From the NCBI GenBank assembly GCA_046964515.1, contig JBKUYM010000002.1, positions 1 to 64,000 of the forward strand: a stretch of 64,000 bases of DNA. The letters run 5' to 3'. Both the position numbers and the translations under genes were made by a program. The notes beneath the pieces were generated by a model. That model saw only the letters and a list, made by a program, of their open reading frames with translations. It ran no database searches and was not told where the DNA came from. Numbering within the stretch: position 1 is the first letter of the stretch; every line of letters starts with the position of its first letter. This document shows positions 18,273-26,665 of the stretch, piece by piece. This stretch comes from UMGS1663 sp046964515 (GTDB lineage: Bacteria; Bacillota; Clostridia; TANB77; CAG-508).

Positions 18273-19514
18273 ATGTGGGGAGATATTGCAATTGCATTCT
18301 TATTAGCATTTATTACAGCCTTTATTCTAACACCTTATACCATTAAGATTGCTAGAAAAATTGGTGCAGTAGATGTACCAAAGGATGAAAGAAGAATGCA
18401 TAAAAAGCCAATGCCGAAATTTGGTGGGCCAGCTATTATTGTTGGTTTTTTACTATCCACAGTATATTTGGTAATTACTTCATCTATAGAAGGTAATTTA
18501 GATATATTTGGACCAGAAAATTATGCTTTAAAATTAATAGGATTTGTATTAGGTATTTTTGTACTGAGTATATTTTGTTTTTTTGATGATGTAAAAGGGA
18601 TACATCCATTAACAAAATTAACAGGACAGTTAATAGCCGCTGGTATCGTAGTAGCATGTGGTGTTAGAATTGATAATTTTACATTACCATTTTTAGAAGG
18701 AAATATTGCTCTTAGTAATTTATTTTCTATTATTTTAACAATGGGATGGATTGTAGGTATTACGAATGCGATTAATTTAATAGATGGACTAGATGGGCTT
18801 TCAACTGGTATTGCTATTATATCTTGTGTATCACTATTAATTATATTTTCTTTAAATAGTTCACCACTAATTGCCATTATTATTATTACAGCTCTAGCAG
18901 GAGCTTTAGCAGGTTTTTTACCATTTAACTTTAGTCCTGCTAAAACATTTATTGGAGATATAGGTTCTAATTTTATAGGGTTTGCATTAGCAATTGTTTC
19001 TATTCTAGGTATTGCTAAGACAGCAACTGCATTTGTAGTAGTATTACCAATTATTGTATTAGGACTTCCTATTTTTGATACAGTGGCAGCAATTATTAGA
19101 AGAATTATAAAAGGAAAATCATTAAAGGCTGTATTACAAGCCGATAAAGGACATTTACATCATAAATTAATTGCAAAAGGTCTCACACAAAAAGAAGCGG
19201 TATTACTACTATATGGTATTAGTGTAGCTTGTGGCATGTTTGCTATTATTTTATTTGAAAGCGATATATGGAAAGCATTATCATTTGCATTAATGGTAAT
19301 TGCTGTCGTATGTATAGGCTATAAAGAATTTTTTAAGTTGAAAGAAGGTGAAAAAGGTATGTATAAATGTATGGCATGTGGTTATATTTACGACCCAGAA
19401 ATTGGTGATCCAGATAGTGGAATTGCACCAGGAACAAAATTTGAAGATATTCCAGACGATTGGACTTGCCCATTATGTGGTGTAGGAAAAGATATGTTTG
19501 AAAAAATAGACTAA
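18273..19514 (+). CDS. WecA/TagO-like phosphotransferase with C-terminal rubredoxin domain
   Basis: 413 aa; start at 18273 because GGAGG lies seven bases before it. Residues ~1-345 are a polytopic MraY/WecA-family enzyme, which moves a sugar-phosphate from UDP-sugar to undecaprenyl phosphate. Motifs are DVPKDERRMHKKPMPKFGG, FFDDVKGI, NAINLIDGLDGL, FIGDIGS and DKGHLHHKLI. After the last helix, residues ~363-413 are a complete rubredoxin: CMACGYIYDP...WTCPLCG, with both CxxCG iron-ligand pairs and the DPDSGIAPGT loop. The frame is continuous. An ATG at 19359 with GAAGGTG before it begins the rubredoxin, so an internal start could also yield a free rubredoxin. Confidence 0.87.
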   Translation: MWGDIAIAFLLAFITAFILTPYTIKIARKIGAVDVPKDERRMHKKPMPKFGGPAIIVGFLLSTVYLVITSSIEGNLDIFGPENYALKLIGFVLGIFVLSIFCFFDDVKGIHPLTKLTGQLIAAGIVVACGVRIDNFTLPFLEGNIALSNLFSIILTMGWIVGITNAINLIDGLDGLSTGIAIISCVSLLIIFSLNSSPLIAIIIITALAGALAGFLPFNFSPAKTFIGDIGSNFIGFALAIVSILGIAKTATAFVVVLPIIVLGLPIFDTVAAIIRRIIKGKSLKAVLQADKGHLHHKLIAKGLTQKEAVLLLYGISVACGMFAIILFESDIWKALSFALMVIAVVCIGYKEFFKLKEGEKGMYKCMACGYIYDPEIGDPDSGIAPGTKFEDIPDDWTCPLCGVGKDMFEKID

Positions 19515-19526
19515 TCAATAAAGAAA

Positions 19527-19560
19527 AGAGGAATCTTAGTTTTAACTAAGGTTCTTTTTT
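19527..19560 (+). terminator. Terminator after the WecA-rubredoxin gene
   Basis: Stem around AATCTTAGTT / AACTAAGGTT followed by CTTTTTT. Confidence 0.8.
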
Positions 19561-19657
19561 ATTAGTATAAACATGCTTAATAAAATAGTATTAATAGGAC
19601 AAAAAGTATTTATGAATAAAAATATAGAGGAATTAAAAATATAAAATCTATCAGTAT

Positions 19658-19761
19658 TTGTATTCATAAAATAACATAAAAATGATTGAAGAAATTAGGT
19701 ATAAAAAGGAAAATAAAAGACAAGAAAGAAGATTGACATTAACCGAAAGGTAATATAAAAT
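19658..19761 (+). promoter_or_regulatory. Family leader and promoter with spacer inverted repeat (copy 1)
   Basis: The leader starts with TTCATAAAATAACATAAAAA. TTGACA at 19733-19738, a 17-bp spacer and TAAAAT at 19756-19761 form the promoter. The spacer holds ATTAACC-GAA-AGGTAAT, an imperfect inverted repeat. The same arrangement precedes five other family genes in the window. Confidence 0.75.
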
Positions 19762-19802
19762 AAAAATATAGGATAAAATACATAAGAAAAAGGAGAAAGA
19801 AA

Positions 19803-20573
19803 ATGAAAAAAGAATCTGGAATTACATTAGTCAGTTTAGTGGTAACGATTATTATATTAATTATCTTAGCAGGGATTAGTATCAATACATTAGTAGGAGA
19901 TACCGGAATTATCACAAAGGCACAGCAGGCAAAGGAAAATACCCTGTTAGCACAGGAAGAAGAAGCCAAGCAATTAAACCAATTATATAGCCAATTAAAT
20001 TACATTGGAGGAAACGCAGGGGATATAGATGGAGATGCAGTTGATAAGTTGTTAAATTTTAAGAAAGTAATAGCAACAGCAATTAGTAATGAAGGTGTAG
20101 CTACACAAGAAACCGATAGTGCAGAGATAATGGCAAGCAATATAGGAAAGATAATACAAGAAAGAACTAAAGATGCAACAGCGACAGCAGAAGATATACT
20201 AGAAGGAAAAACGGCTTGGGTAAATGGCAATAAATTAACAGGAACTAATGTAGGGGGAGGAGAACCAATACTTTTACATTGGTCAGCAGTTGGTTGGGCA
20301 AATCCTGCTGCATATACTTTTACAGAAGATTATGCACATATTATTATATCTTATTCAGGGGGGAGAGATGTATTAGATACTTCTATCAATGTTACTGTAA
20401 ACGCTCCCAAAGCTACAAAAACCATAGAAAAAAGCCATGTAGGAACCTACAGAGAAAGTTTCCAATTATGCAATAAAACGTATGGATATTCCAATATTAA
20501 AACTGGAGATAGTATTAGTTTTACAGGAAATGCATCTTTAGTAAATGTAGCTTACATTATAGGAATTAAATAA
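19803..20573 (+). CDS. Pseudopilin-like protein E
   Basis: 256 aa, AAGGAGA before the ATG. N-terminus MKKESGITLVSLVVTIIILI, Ser at +5, followed by the block TKAQQAKENTLLAQEEEAKQ and LNQLYSQLNY shared with genes H, I, K and L. Residues ~75-135 are a second shared block (LLNFKKVIATAISNEGVATQ, then AEIMASNIGKIIQERTKDAT) ending in the module ILEGKTAWVNGNKLTGT. The last ~110 residues are a beta-rich tip unique to this gene. It starts with its own family promoter and lies upstream of the NAD operon. Confidence 0.78.
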   Translation: MKKESGITLVSLVVTIIILIILAGISINTLVGDTGIITKAQQAKENTLLAQEEEAKQLNQLYSQLNYIGGNAGDIDGDAVDKLLNFKKVIATAISNEGVATQETDSAEIMASNIGKIIQERTKDATATAEDILEGKTAWVNGNKLTGTNVGGGEPILLHWSAVGWANPAAYTFTEDYAHIIISYSGGRDVLDTSINVTVNAPKATKTIEKSHVGTYRESFQLCNKTYGYSNIKTGDSISFTGNASLVNVAYIIGIK

Positions 20574-20760
20574 TGAAAGTTCATGTAAAGTTTATTTTAA
20601 GATTTAAAATTATTTTGTCTATGAAAGAGATAGATTAAATAAACAAAAATTAAAAAGTAGTAAGAAAATAAAGTTTTGTATTCTTTTAGAATAAGTTAGT
20701 TGGAGTTTTATAGTATGTTGTAAAGTTATAGAGAAAAAATAGAGGGAAGTATAGAAAATC

Positions 20761-20790
20761 AAAAAACATCTTAGGATGTTTTTTATTTTT
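20761..20790 (+). terminator. Terminator upstream of nadD
   Basis: AAAAACATC / GATGTTTTT with a TTAG loop and T-rich tail. It is 190 bp after gene E and probably ends its transcript. Confidence 0.75.
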
Positions 20791-20803
20791 TTAAAGAAAA
20801 GTA

Positions 20804-20863
20804 TTGACAATTTTACATATTATCAATATAATAATAACAAACAACTTATTAATAAATTGATAA
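20804..20863 (+). promoter_or_regulatory. nadD-nadE promoter with NAD-regulon palindrome
   Basis: TTGACA (20804-20809), 17-bp spacer, TATAAT (20827-20832): a perfect vegetative promoter. Fourteen bases on lies the 18-bp near-palindrome TTATTAATAAATTGATAA (20846-20863), which recurs with little change just downstream of the pncB -10 box. A repressor bound there would block early transcription. Confidence 0.7.
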
Positions 20864-20884
20864 TAACAAAAAGAAGGTGATGAA

Positions 20885-21601
20885 ATGCAAACAAATAAAA
20901 TAATAGTCATCTATGGTGGTTCTTTTAATCCGATTCTATATTCCCATCTTTCTTTAGCACAACAGGTTATTAATGAATATCCAGAAGTAGAAAGTGTTAT
21001 TTTTGCACCAGTTAATTCAAACTATGATAAAACAGGATTAGAAAGTAACAAACATCGCTATCAAATGGTGCGTTTAGCAATTAAGGGAAATCCTAAATTT
21101 TTAGTAACAGATATAGAAATGAAAAAAGAAGAGCCAGTATACACTTATCAAGTATTAGAAGAAATGCAAAAGAAATATCCAGACTATCAAATTTGGTTTT
21201 TATTAGGAAGTGATAATCTAAAATTGTTAAATACTTGGAAAAAGGCAGAAACATTGGTAAAACAGTATCACTTTTTTATATTAGAACGAAACCAAGATCA
21301 GTTAGAAGAAATACTAGAACAAAATCCTTTTTTAAAAGAAAATAAACAAGCATTTAAAAAGGTAGAAAATAGAATTCCTAATGCTATGAGTGCCACAATA
21401 GTAAGAAAAATGATAAACCAAGGAAAAGATATTCGCTATTTAACAAGAGAGGAAGTATGTAAGTATATTCAAAAAAATAAACTTTATCAAGAAAGGGAAA
21501 TGGAAAATGATAAAAAACTTAGAAGAAGAAATAGAAAAAATAACAAAATGGATTGCTACATATATAAAACAGTCCAAAGCAGAAGGGGTAGTCATAGGTA
21601 A
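20885..21601 (+). CDS. nadD: Nicotinate-nucleotide adenylyltransferase
   Basis: 238 aa. The nucleotidyltransferase motif GGSFNPILYSH replaces the more common GGTFDPPHxGH, and the second motif is AMSATIVRKMI (family ISATxIR). It forms deamido-NAD from nicotinate mononucleotide and ATP. The last ~38 residues (after YIQKNKLYQ) are an Arg/Lys/Asn-rich extension read from DNA that also encodes the start of nadE, a 95-nt overlap. Other NadD proteins end near YIKKNxLY, so the original stop has probably been lost. GAAGGTGATG precedes the ATG. First gene of the NAD operon. Confidence 0.88.
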   Translation: MQTNKIIVIYGGSFNPILYSHLSLAQQVINEYPEVESVIFAPVNSNYDKTGLESNKHRYQMVRLAIKGNPKFLVTDIEMKKEEPVYTYQVLEEMQKKYPDYQIWFLLGSDNLKLLNTWKKAETLVKQYHFFILERNQDQLEEILEQNPFLKENKQAFKKVENRIPNAMSATIVRKMINQGKDIRYLTREEVCKYIQKNKLYQEREMENDKKLRRRNRKNNKMDCYIYKTVQSRRGSHR

Positions 21602-22289
21602 TAGTGGAGGTAAAGATTGTGCAGTCGTTATGGCATTAGCTGCTAAAGCATTAGGAAGCGATAAAGTTTTAGCAGTAGCAATGCCTTGTCATTCTATACA
21701 AGAAGATTTAAAAGATGCAAAACTAGTAGCCAATCAATTCTACATTCCAATGATAGAAGTCGATATTACGCAAGTATATGATAAAATGGAAGCACAAACC
21801 ATACAAGCTTTACAGCAAGAAAATATAGCCACTCAAATAAGTAAGGAAGCAAGTATTAATAGTAAACCTAGAATTCGCATGACAACTCTATATATGTTAG
21901 CACAAACACTGAATTATTTAGTAATAGGAACTGGTAATTTATGTGAGAGGATGGTAGGGTATACAACTAAATGGGGAGATAGCAGTAGTGACTTTAATCC
22001 AATCGGAAATTTAACAGTAGAAGAAGTATTACAAATAGGAGAATACTTAGGAGTACCGAATAAAATTATACACAAGGCACCCAATGACGGATTAGGAGGG
22101 CTAACAGATGAAGAAAAAATGGGCATTTCCTATAATCAAATAACAGAGTATATAGATACTGGAAAAACGAGTAAAGAAGCCATGAAAAAAATTGAAGAAA
22201 AATTCAAAACTTCAGCGCATAAAAGAAAGGAAATTCCTATTTATCCATATATAAGAAAAAATTATTTGCAAGAAACACAAGGAAAATAA
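21507..22289 (+). CDS. nadE: NH3-dependent NAD+ synthetase
   Basis: 260 aa, the ammonia-dependent form without a glutaminase domain. The ATP-pyrophosphatase loop is SGGKDCAVVMALA (usual SGGxDS; here Cys at the Ser position). Further motifs are NSKPRIRMTTLYMLAQ, GTGNLCERMVGYTTKWGDSS and HKAPNDGLGGLTDEEKMG. It amidates deamido-NAD, the product of NadD. Its start lies within nadD in a different frame, so it is probably translationally coupled. A weak terminator follows. Confidence 0.93.
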   Translation: MIKNLEEEIEKITKWIATYIKQSKAEGVVIGNSGGKDCAVVMALAAKALGSDKVLAVAMPCHSIQEDLKDAKLVANQFYIPMIEVDITQVYDKMEAQTIQALQQENIATQISKEASINSKPRIRMTTLYMLAQTLNYLVIGTGNLCERMVGYTTKWGDSSSDFNPIGNLTVEEVLQIGEYLGVPNKIIHKAPNDGLGGLTDEEKMGISYNQITEYIDTGKTSKEAMKKIEEKFKTSAHKRKEIPIYPYIRKNYLQETQGK

Positions 22290-22307
22290 GAGCACAAAAG
22301 TGCTCTT
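22288..22307 (+). terminator. Hairpin after nadE
   Basis: Perfect AAGAGCAC / GTGCTCTT with AAAA loop. The T run after it is poor, so read-through into the next gene is likely. Confidence 0.6.
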
Positions 22308-22371
22308 CTATTACCAATATTAATAGTACTAAAAAGATAATAACAAAATAATTAGTAAAGGAGGAATATAT

Positions 22372-23460
22372 ATGATAAACAAAAAACAGATACAAGAAAG
22401 TGGAAAAAAATTATTTAATCACATTTGTATAGAGGGGCTAACTGGTATGGCTTGGGGGTTATTTTCTACCTTAATTATAGGTTTAATTATTGAACAAATA
22501 GGAAAATTAATAGGTAACAATATGGTAGGAACTTTATTGATAATAATAGGTAAAATGTGCGCTGCATTAACAGGTGCGGGGATTGGTATTGGGGTTGCTG
22601 TAAAATATAAGTCTAAATCTTTTGTAACCATTTCAGCAGCTATAGCTGGTATGATAGGTGCATTTGCTAGTAAAATTTTAGTAGGAAATGTATATGATAT
22701 GACAGGTGTTATATTTACAGGACCTGGAGAGCCAATGGGCGCATTTTTAGCTAGTTTAGTAGGCATTGAAATTGGAAATCGTCTTAGTGGAAAAACAAAA
22801 GTAGATATTATTTTAGTACCATTAGCTACTATTCTAATAGGAGGCATGATAGGGCTATTGATAGGACCAGCTATTTCCCAATTTATGAATATGTTAGGAA
22901 ATCTTATTAATTGGTCAGTAGAGAAACAGCCATTCATGATGGGCATTTTGGTATCTGTATTTATGGGAATGATATTAACCCTTCCGATTAGTTCGGCAGC
23001 TTTAGCAATTATTTTAAATTTAAGTGGTTTAGCAGCAGGTGCTGCTACAGTAGGATGTTGTGCTAATATGATAGGATTTGCAGTAGCCAGTTATAAAGAA
23101 AATAAAATAGGAGGTCTAATTTCTCAAGGAATAGGAACAAGTATGCTACAAGTACCGAACATTATGAAAAAACCAATCATATGGTTACCAGCTATCATAG
23201 CTAGTGCTATAACAGGACCAATATCTACAATGGTATTTCATATGACCAATAATGCTTCAGGAGCTGGTATGGGAACAGCTGGATTAGTAGGGCAGATCAT
23301 GACATGGGAAACTATGAGTGGAACGGAAAATCCTATCATTTTATTAGGAAAAATAATATTATTACACATTATTTTACCAGCAATTATCAGTTATATAGTA
23401 GCCTATATTATGAGAAAAAAAGGAATTATTAAAGAAGGCGATATGAAATTAGATTTATAA
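22372..23460 (+). CDS. PTS-EIIC-like integral membrane protein
   Basis: 362 aa with about nine to ten hydrophobic helices, rich in Gly and Ala, with charged loops only at the ends. It resembles the EIIC-2-type family of PTS permease-like proteins, which lack the phosphorylatable IIA/IIB parts. There is no IIA, IIB or HPr gene nearby, so sugar transport by phosphorylation is unlikely to be its job. Its place between nadE and nrtR, with pncB nearby, suggests (inference only) uptake of a pyridine or related compound. GGAGG precedes the ATG. Confidence 0.7.
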   Translation: MINKKQIQESGKKLFNHICIEGLTGMAWGLFSTLIIGLIIEQIGKLIGNNMVGTLLIIIGKMCAALTGAGIGIGVAVKYKSKSFVTISAAIAGMIGAFASKILVGNVYDMTGVIFTGPGEPMGAFLASLVGIEIGNRLSGKTKVDIILVPLATILIGGMIGLLIGPAISQFMNMLGNLINWSVEKQPFMMGILVSVFMGMILTLPISSAALAIILNLSGLAAGAATVGCCANMIGFAVASYKENKIGGLISQGIGTSMLQVPNIMKKPIIWLPAIIASAITGPISTMVFHMTNNASGAGMGTAGLVGQIMTWETMSGTENPIILLGKIILLHIILPAIISYIVAYIMRKKGIIKEGDMKLDL

Positions 23461-23490
23461 AGAGATAGGTATGTAATTAAAAATATAAAA

Positions 23491-23547
23491 TTGACAAAAT
23501 TAGTAGTAAAATGATATTATGAAAATAACATTAACTACTAATTTTTT
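23491..23547 (+). promoter_or_regulatory. nrtR promoter inside an inverted repeat
   Basis: TTGACA (23491-23496), 18-bp spacer, TATTAT (23515-23520). The arms AAAATTAGTAGT (23496-23507) and ACTACTAATTTT (23534-23545) enclose the -10 box. This fits autoregulation, but the hairpin with its T tail could also be a terminator for the upstream gene. Confidence 0.5.
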
Positions 23548-23564
23548 AGAAAGGAAATAGAAAA

Positions 23565-24422
23565 ATGGGAAAAACAAGTAGTGAAAAATTTTTCAAACCA
23601 TCTGTTACAGTAGATTCTATTGTATTCACCATTCGAGACCAAAAAGTGGATAACTATAGGAAATTACCAGAAAAAAAATTACAAGTTTTATTAGTAAAAA
23701 GGGCAGAAGACCCTTATCAAAATAAGTGGTCTATTCCAGGTACTTTTGTACAAGAAAAAGAGAAATTAGAAGAAGCAGTTGATAGAAGTTTAAAAGAAAA
23801 AGCGAATATACAAGATTTATATTTAGAACAATTGTATACTTGGGGAGATCCTACAAGAGACCCTAGAACTAGAGTCATTAGTACATCTTATATGGGATTG
23901 GTAGATAGCCAAGCCATACAAATTAAAGCAGGGAAAAATGTAGAAGACATTGACTGGTTTACAGTAAAACTAACTACCCTAAAGGAAACTAGCAAAGAAA
24001 ATCAATCTGGCTATGAAAAAACAGAAGAAATAGAGATATTATTAGAAAGTAAAAAACAAATTTTGACTAGTAAAGTAAAGGTAGTAAAAGAATTAAAAGA
24101 TGCCAATATAACCATTTATACACAAATTTTACAATCAGACTTAGCTTTTGACCATGCTAAACTACTGATTTATGCCATAGAAAGACTAAAAAATAAGGTG
24201 GAATATACCACTATTGCATTTCACCTAATGCCAGAAAAATTTACATTAACAAAATTACAACAAGTTTATGAAATTTTATTAGACAAGCCACTATTAAAAG
24301 CAAATTTTAGAAGAAAAATAGCAGAAATGGTTATAGAAACAAGCCAATATGAAGAAAATGCAGGACATAGACCATCTAAACTATATACCTTTAATACTAA
24401 CTGGCAACCACATGTATTTTAA
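23565..24422 (+). CDS. NrtR-like NUDIX-winged-helix transcriptional regulator
   Basis: 285 aa. Residues ~10-165 are a Nudix fold with a degenerate box (GTFVQEKEKLEEAVDRSLKE) lacking the REUxEE catalytic acids, so it is likely a ligand sensor rather than an enzyme. Residues ~195-285 are the winged helix typical of NrtR (LMPEKFTLTKLQQVYEILLD and HRPSKLYTFN). NrtR proteins sense ADP-ribose or related NAD metabolites and repress NAD genes. It lies in the middle of the NAD block, which supports the role. The 18-bp palindrome at the nadD and pncB promoters is its best candidate operator. Confidence 0.83.
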   Translation: MGKTSSEKFFKPSVTVDSIVFTIRDQKVDNYRKLPEKKLQVLLVKRAEDPYQNKWSIPGTFVQEKEKLEEAVDRSLKEKANIQDLYLEQLYTWGDPTRDPRTRVISTSYMGLVDSQAIQIKAGKNVEDIDWFTVKLTTLKETSKENQSGYEKTEEIEILLESKKQILTSKVKVVKELKDANITIYTQILQSDLAFDHAKLLIYAIERLKNKVEYTTIAFHLMPEKFTLTKLQQVYEILLDKPLLKANFRRKIAEMVIETSQYEENAGHRPSKLYTFNTNWQPHVF

Positions 24423-24456
24423 TGTCCATGAGGGACGTTGTTGTATGGACATTTTT
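24421..24456 (+). terminator. Terminator after nrtR
   Basis: AATGTCCAT / ATGGACATT with T run; an alternative overlapping hairpin ATGGACA / TTGTCCAT follows. Confidence 0.7.
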
Positions 24457-24488
24457 GTCCATAGGGGACAGTCATTAGGAGGAAAAAG

Positions 24489-25211
24489 ATGAAAGTAGAA
24501 GTAATAGGAACAGGTTCTATGTATACAAAGTATCATGGAGCGTGTGCTCTAATTAATGAGGAAATATTAATAGATGTACCAAATGGAACAGTAAAACAAT
24601 TATTGCGTACAGGTCATAGTCTTGAAAAAATAAAAACAATTATCATTACGCATAAACATGGGGATCACACTGCAGATATTCCTTTTCTATTTAAGTATTT
24701 GCAAGTACAAAATAAAAGACGTAATCTTTTAACTATAATCGGACCAAAAGGAATTCAAAAGAAAATAGTAAGTTTATTTAAAGCTTTTAACTTTGAAAAT
24801 AAAAAGCAGATAAAAGACTTAGTAGATGTACAGTATATAGAGATTACAAAAATACAACAAACATTAAAACAGCAAAATAATCAGATAGAGGCTATTATGG
24901 TATCACATGGAGAGGAACAACCATGCTATGGATATGTAATTAATAAAAAATTAGGTTATACCGGGGATACGACTTTATGTACAGGTGTAGAAAAAATATG
25001 GCAATTAAGTCAAATTATAATAGGAGATAGTAATTCTAATAAGGCTGTTTCTACACACATACATATAGAACAGATAAGACAATTATTAGAGGAACAAATA
25101 AATAAAACATTTATTGCTACACATATGGGAGATAATACAAGAGAGGCTTTGCTAAAAGAAAAGATACCAAATGTTATTATACCAGAAGATGGGTATATAT
25201 TTGAAATTTAA
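24489..25211 (+). CDS. MBL-fold metal-dependent hydrolase (RNase Z-like)
   Basis: 240 aa. The metallo-beta-lactamase motif HKHGDHTADI (HxHxDH type) is present, followed by VSHGEEQPCYGYV, GDTTLC (metal-bridging Asp) and THMGD near the C-terminus (last His). This matches ribonuclease Z-like phosphodiesterases, but it is shorter than typical RNase Z (about 300) and has no obvious exosite arm, so the substrate is open. AGGAGG lies before the ATG. It lies downstream of nrtR but is separated from it by a terminator. Confidence 0.8.
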   Translation: MKVEVIGTGSMYTKYHGACALINEEILIDVPNGTVKQLLRTGHSLEKIKTIIITHKHGDHTADIPFLFKYLQVQNKRRNLLTIIGPKGIQKKIVSLFKAFNFENKKQIKDLVDVQYIEITKIQQTLKQQNNQIEAIMVSHGEEQPCYGYVINKKLGYTGDTTLCTGVEKIWQLSQIIIGDSNSNKAVSTHIHIEQIRQLLEEQINKTFIATHMGDNTREALLKEKIPNVIIPEDGYIFEI

Positions 25212-25292
25212 TTCATACAGATGATTAGAGGAGATTACCCAATTAATAGAGGCAAAAAACAATCATGATTTATATATGAAAATAAATATATT

Positions 25293-25326
25293 AAAAGAAC
25301 AATACTTACAAAGTATTGTTCTTTTA
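25293..25326 (+). terminator. Terminator abutting the leader of pseudopilin-like gene F
   Basis: 15-bp perfect stem AAAAGAACAATACTT / AAGTATTGTTCTTTT. It is followed immediately by AATATTCATAGGATAACATA, the shared leader start. Confidence 0.88.
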
Positions 25327-25451
25327 ATATTCATAGGATAACATAAAAAACATTGAAGATAAAAAGAGAAAATAAGAAAATATAAAATAAATAAAAATAT
25401 GAATATTGATTAAAACATAATAGAGATATCGTATAAGAAGAGGGATGAAAA

Positions 25452-26573
25452 GTGAAAAAAGAAACAGGTATTACATTAGTCAGTTTAGTAGTAACCATTA
25501 TTATATTAATTATCTTAGCAGGCATTAGTTTAAATGTAACTATAGGAGAAAATGGTATCATTACTAAAGCTAAACAAGCAAAACAAAATATCACCTTGGC
25601 AGGAGAAGCAGAAGCGTTGCAACTAAATCAGTTATACTATGAACTAGAAACAGGTGGAGAATTAACGGAAGATGAAGAAAGTAGTAAAAAAGACGAAATC
25701 ATTAGCTTACTTCAAAAACAAGTAGAAGAGTTACAAAAGCAGATAGCCAGTTTACAAACAGAGAATGCAGAATTAAAACAACAAATAGAAACATTAACAT
25801 CTCAAATTACTAGTTTGCAAAAAGAATTAGAAGAATTAAAAGTACAAATAGCAGAAAAGGATATAGAAATAGCAGAATTAAAAAAACAATTGAGTGAAAA
25901 AGAGGCTAAAATCCAAGAACTACAAAACCAATTAAATAATTTGAATTCCTTACTTTCACAAACCAATGCCACAGCCGATAAAATACTAGCAGGTTACAAA
26001 GCGTATAGTGGAGGTAAATTGTTAACAGGAACCATGGTCAATCAAGGAGCAGTGAGTAGTAACTTAAATTGTGGACAAAGTTACACGATTCCAGTAGGAT
26101 ACCATAATGGTTCTGGGAAAATAACTGCTAATAGTTTGGCCAGTCAAACTTCAGCAACAGCTACAAGTGAAGATATTACAGAAGGAAAAACAGCATGGGT
26201 AAATGGAAATAAAATTGAGGGTAATAGAAAAGATAGTAGCAAAAGTGTAATTATACCAACAATTTATGGAACTAGTAATGAAGATAGTAGTCATCATTAT
26301 GCGGGAGGCGGAGGAATTACTTTAAATAATGTGAAGAATGTGCATATAGAAAATTTAACAATTAGCGGAAAGAGTAATTGGCCAACTGCTTCAGTATTTA
26401 AAATTGTAGGAGTAAAAAATGGAACAAATACAATTATAAAAAGCTATACGAACACTACGAACTTAAACAATTTAAACTATGATGTGTCTAATTATGATTC
26501 TATAGACATTTTTTGTTATAGTTATAATGGAACTATAGTCAGAGCTACAAATGTAACAATAGAATTTAAATAG
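25452..26573 (+). CDS. Pseudopilin-like protein F (coiled coil, right-handed-helix-like tip)
   Basis: 373 aa with GTG as start (GAGGGATGAAAA before it; the other family genes have ATG at the same place). Helix TGITLVSLVVTIIILIILAG, Ser at +5. The coiled coil and TADKILAGYKAYSGGKLLTG module are close to genes A and B. After the module TSEDITEGKTAWVNGNKIEG, the last ~105 residues are a new domain with repeated short Asn/Ile/Thr strands (ITLNNVKNVHIENLTISGKS), which may be beta-rich. The leader starts with GATAACATAAAA but lacks the TTGACA-palindrome promoter. Confidence 0.78.
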   Translation: MKKETGITLVSLVVTIIILIILAGISLNVTIGENGIITKAKQAKQNITLAGEAEALQLNQLYYELETGGELTEDEESSKKDEIISLLQKQVEELQKQIASLQTENAELKQQIETLTSQITSLQKELEELKVQIAEKDIEIAELKKQLSEKEAKIQELQNQLNNLNSLLSQTNATADKILAGYKAYSGGKLLTGTMVNQGAVSSNLNCGQSYTIPVGYHNGSGKITANSLASQTSATATSEDITEGKTAWVNGNKIEGNRKDSSKSVIIPTIYGTSNEDSSHHYAGGGGITLNNVKNVHIENLTISGKSNWPTASVFKIVGVKNGTNTIIKSYTNTTNLNNLNYDVSNYDSIDIFCYSYNGTIVRATNVTIEFK

Positions 26574-26642
26574 AAAAAAAGAAAAAATTTATTATTAGAA
26601 AGGGACTATTTCATTTACCTAGTCAATAATAATAGAAAGCAA

Positions 26643-26665
26643 AACCTCACGATTTACGTGAGGTT
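26643..26665. terminator. Terminator overlapping the 3' end of the HAD gene
   Basis: AACCTCAC / GTGAGGTT stem. It includes the stop codon and last codons of the minus-strand HAD gene and ends the plus-strand gene F transcript. Confidence 0.7.

Larger units (their letters stand above)
20574..20884 (+). other. 311-bp intergenic region before the NAD operon
   Basis: AT-rich. I see no gene in it. The first ~180 bp show nothing I can name. The end holds a terminator at 20761-20790 and the nadD promoter and palindrome at 20804-20863. Confidence 0.6.

Noticed and set aside
19359..19514. Separate rubredoxin gene instead of a fusion
   Set aside because: The frame is open from the transferase through the rubredoxin without a stop, so I annotate a fusion, while noting the internal ATG with a weak ribosome site.
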